This document shows positions 26,723 to 28,540 of a DNA stretch of 28,540 bases, piece after piece (positions within the stretch are counted from its first letter, which is position 1; every line of letters starts with the position of its first letter). Position numbers and translations under genes: made by a program. This DNA comes from Saccoglossus kowalevskii (Eukaryota > Hemichordata > Enteropneusta > Harrimaniidae), in the NCBI RefSeq assembly GCF_000003605.2, contig NW_003156236.1, positions 272,920 through 301,459 of the forward strand, given 5' to 3'. A model generated the notes under the pieces. That model ran no database searches. It saw nothing but the letters and a program-made list of their open reading frames with translations, and had not been told where the DNA came from.

Positions 26723-27852
26723 AAATAAATAATGACAACAGAAACAAATCTAATTTTAAAAATAAACTAAGAAACTATAAAAATTGAACAAATGAATAGA
26801 ATTCTGCAAAATTAAACTTTTTCAAAACAGGTTTTTTCTACAAAGCCAATCATCAGTAAAAAGCAAAATATTGTGTGAACCCTAAAATTCTGTGTACTAA
26901 ACCATCAATATTAAAGTGAGATCCCATTTATTTAGGGTCATGAGTATATTTTTAATTCTCTTTCTTCTTGTGACTCACTACAAAAAAACACAACAGCCAA
27001 GTCTACATCATAAAGCAGCGTTAACGAAGCTAATATGTGCACCATGCTGATGTTAGCGATAACAAATATTAGGTACTATGATACTGACGACAAATAGGCT
27101 TCATTTGTTAGCTATGTGGCAATCAACACAGTCGGGAATGTGATTGATAACTTCATTTTATTCTTAATAGTAGGTATTGTGCTAAGCCTCGTACAGAGTA
27201 CAGTTGATGTGACTCAATCTTATTTCCCCTTCAGGTTATTACCACACACTAGCGAGATAATTAACTGCTAAAAGGAATACTACATGCATGAGGTATAACA
27301 TGATTGCACAAAAATTAAAATCATATACTGGAATTTTGAAATAATTCATAGTCACTCAATTTTTCATCCTGATTTATGCATATTGACAGAAGCAGAATTT
27401 TTATTAGTAATGTCAAGAAAAGTTTGCTTAGAAAACTTTGGAAGAAATTGACATGTACATTTTTGTACATATAGATGCACTGCACTGAATATTTACCTAT
27501 TGAGTGCCAAGTTGTTTTCCCGCTCAAAATGGGGTAGTTTGTTCAAATGTTTTGTAATTTTCACTAAATGCAATCTTTATTTTAGACCGAACAGACAAAA
27601 TGTGACATTGCTTTTAGCTTTTGATAAAAAAAAAATTGAAAATTTCATCAATAGTCTGCACTTTAAGATTTGGACAAAAATAGCAAATATGGACAAATAC
27701 AGTAATTAATTCACTGGGAAAACTGATTGAAAAGGTAAACTATTGAATATTCAATTGCGGGAACAGTGTTTTTTTAGAAGTAGAGTTGGTAAAAATAAAA
27801 AGTTCTGCATGATGTAATAATGAGAATCATAATGTAAACAAGTCATTGTCAA
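26723..27852. other. Upstream intron or flank, no feature supported
   Basis: AT-rich sequence with short open frames only (68 codons minus at 27321, 69 codons plus at 27500). Neither shows a known domain, and neither resembles the DUF4062-like region expected upstream of NACHT. Confidence 0.45.
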
Positions 27853-28540
27853 TGACACGTCCCCGTTCCGTTCATATTTGAGTGACATATACATTCAAAG
27901 CAGATCATGACCGAAATGCACCTGCATATGTACAACACATTGTGCTAAATCTGAACAAAATCCATCCATGCATGACTGAGATCCGGTTCTGGAATTGTGA
28001 AAATATGTGATTTTGATGCATTTTCGGCCTTAAAATGGCCATCATTCCGCTATTGTTAAGCAGATCATGAAACAAATGCACATATCTATTTGTGACATGA
28101 TGTACCATGTGTGTGTGAAGTTTGATCAATCCAGACATGTCTTGGATACGGATCCACAACTGAATTCTTTAACAAAATGGCCGCCAGTCGGCTATTTCGA
28201 ACTTGATCCGAAAAAAAAATGACGTGCATCAAGGTCCTATTATGTTTAATGTATGTACCAAATTTGAATGAAATCCGTCCATGCATAACTGACATCCGGG
28301 TCCGGAATGGTGAAAATGTGCGATTTCAATGCATTTTCGGCCTTAAAGCGGCCGCCATTTGGCTATCGTTAATGAGATCATGAAACAAATGCACATACAT
28401 ATTTGTGACATGATGTACCTTGTGTGTGTGAAGTTTGAACTCGATCAATCCAAGCATGTCTCAGATACGGATCCAGAACTGAATTCTTTAAAACAAAATG
28501 GCCGCCAGTCGGCCATTTCAACCCGATCTCCAAAAAAAAA
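27853..28540. repeat. Satellite-like array, diverged subfamily of the 295-base type
   Basis: Units of about 310-320 bases: AAATGGCCGCCAGTCGGC occurs at about 28175 and 28496, and GAAACAAATGCACATA at about 28068 and 28381. The unit shares the ATGGCCGCCA palindrome and the GTGCATCAAGGTCCTATTAT type block with the arrays at 4971 and 11180, but has extra GATACGGATCCA and GCATTTTCGGCCTTAAA segments. It starts near ACACGTCCCCGTTCCGTTCA, resembling the shared left border, and runs off the right edge. Confidence 0.8.

Noticed and set aside
27488-27640. Possible upstream exon with donor GTAAAT
   Set aside because: The donor context (AATAG, then GTAAAT) is plausible, but the translations do not resemble the expected N-terminal domain and the phase does not match exon a.

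Overview
The window is animal nuclear DNA. It is AT-rich, has many GT-AG introns of about 0.1 to 2.5 kb, is dense in short inverted-repeat elements, satellite-like arrays and minisatellites, and contains one 513-base assembly gap. I see no bacterial gene layout, tRNA or rRNA. The repeat style and the gene family suggest a marine invertebrate such as a hemichordate, lancelet or mollusc. A hemichordate is only a guess; the sequence does not settle the species.

There is one real gene. It lies on the minus strand and fills positions 336 to 24891, with its 3' end on the left. I could join 22 exons, all with GT-AG borders and matching phases, into one uninterrupted frame of 1,276 residues plus stop (13 percent of the window). 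The protein is a NACHT and WD-repeat STAND NTPase of the NWD1/NWD2 type (TEP1 is a more distant relative). From the N-terminal side the visible part reads: linker into the NACHT domain, P-loop (K62), FLGTS segment, Walker B (D152), sensor-like STR (182-184), winged-helix and helical region (about 200 to 560), then WD40 repeats (about 565 to 1276). The start codon and N-terminal exons lie beyond the right edge. Residue numbers below count from the first complete codon in the window.

Layout: 1-335 is 3' flank with a 31-base tandem repeat. 336-9603 holds the WD-repeat exons, 10577-18197 the helical and winged-helix exons, and 18133-24891 the NACHT exons. 24892-28540 is an upstream intron, mostly repeats. 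The introns carry at least two TA-flanked MITE families, two kinds of repeat-array element (about 143-base and about 295-base units), a 31/33-base minisatellite recurring in three introns in both orientations, and a possible LINE 3' tail.

Most notable: a fully consistent gene model across 22 exons; an assembly gap inside a hairpin MITE whose third copy ends 11 bases from an exon's splice donor; one array element apparently nested in another, the host with inverted ends; the dispersed minisatellite; and an unexplained GC-richer island at 2341-2668. I saw no clearly new multi-gene system.
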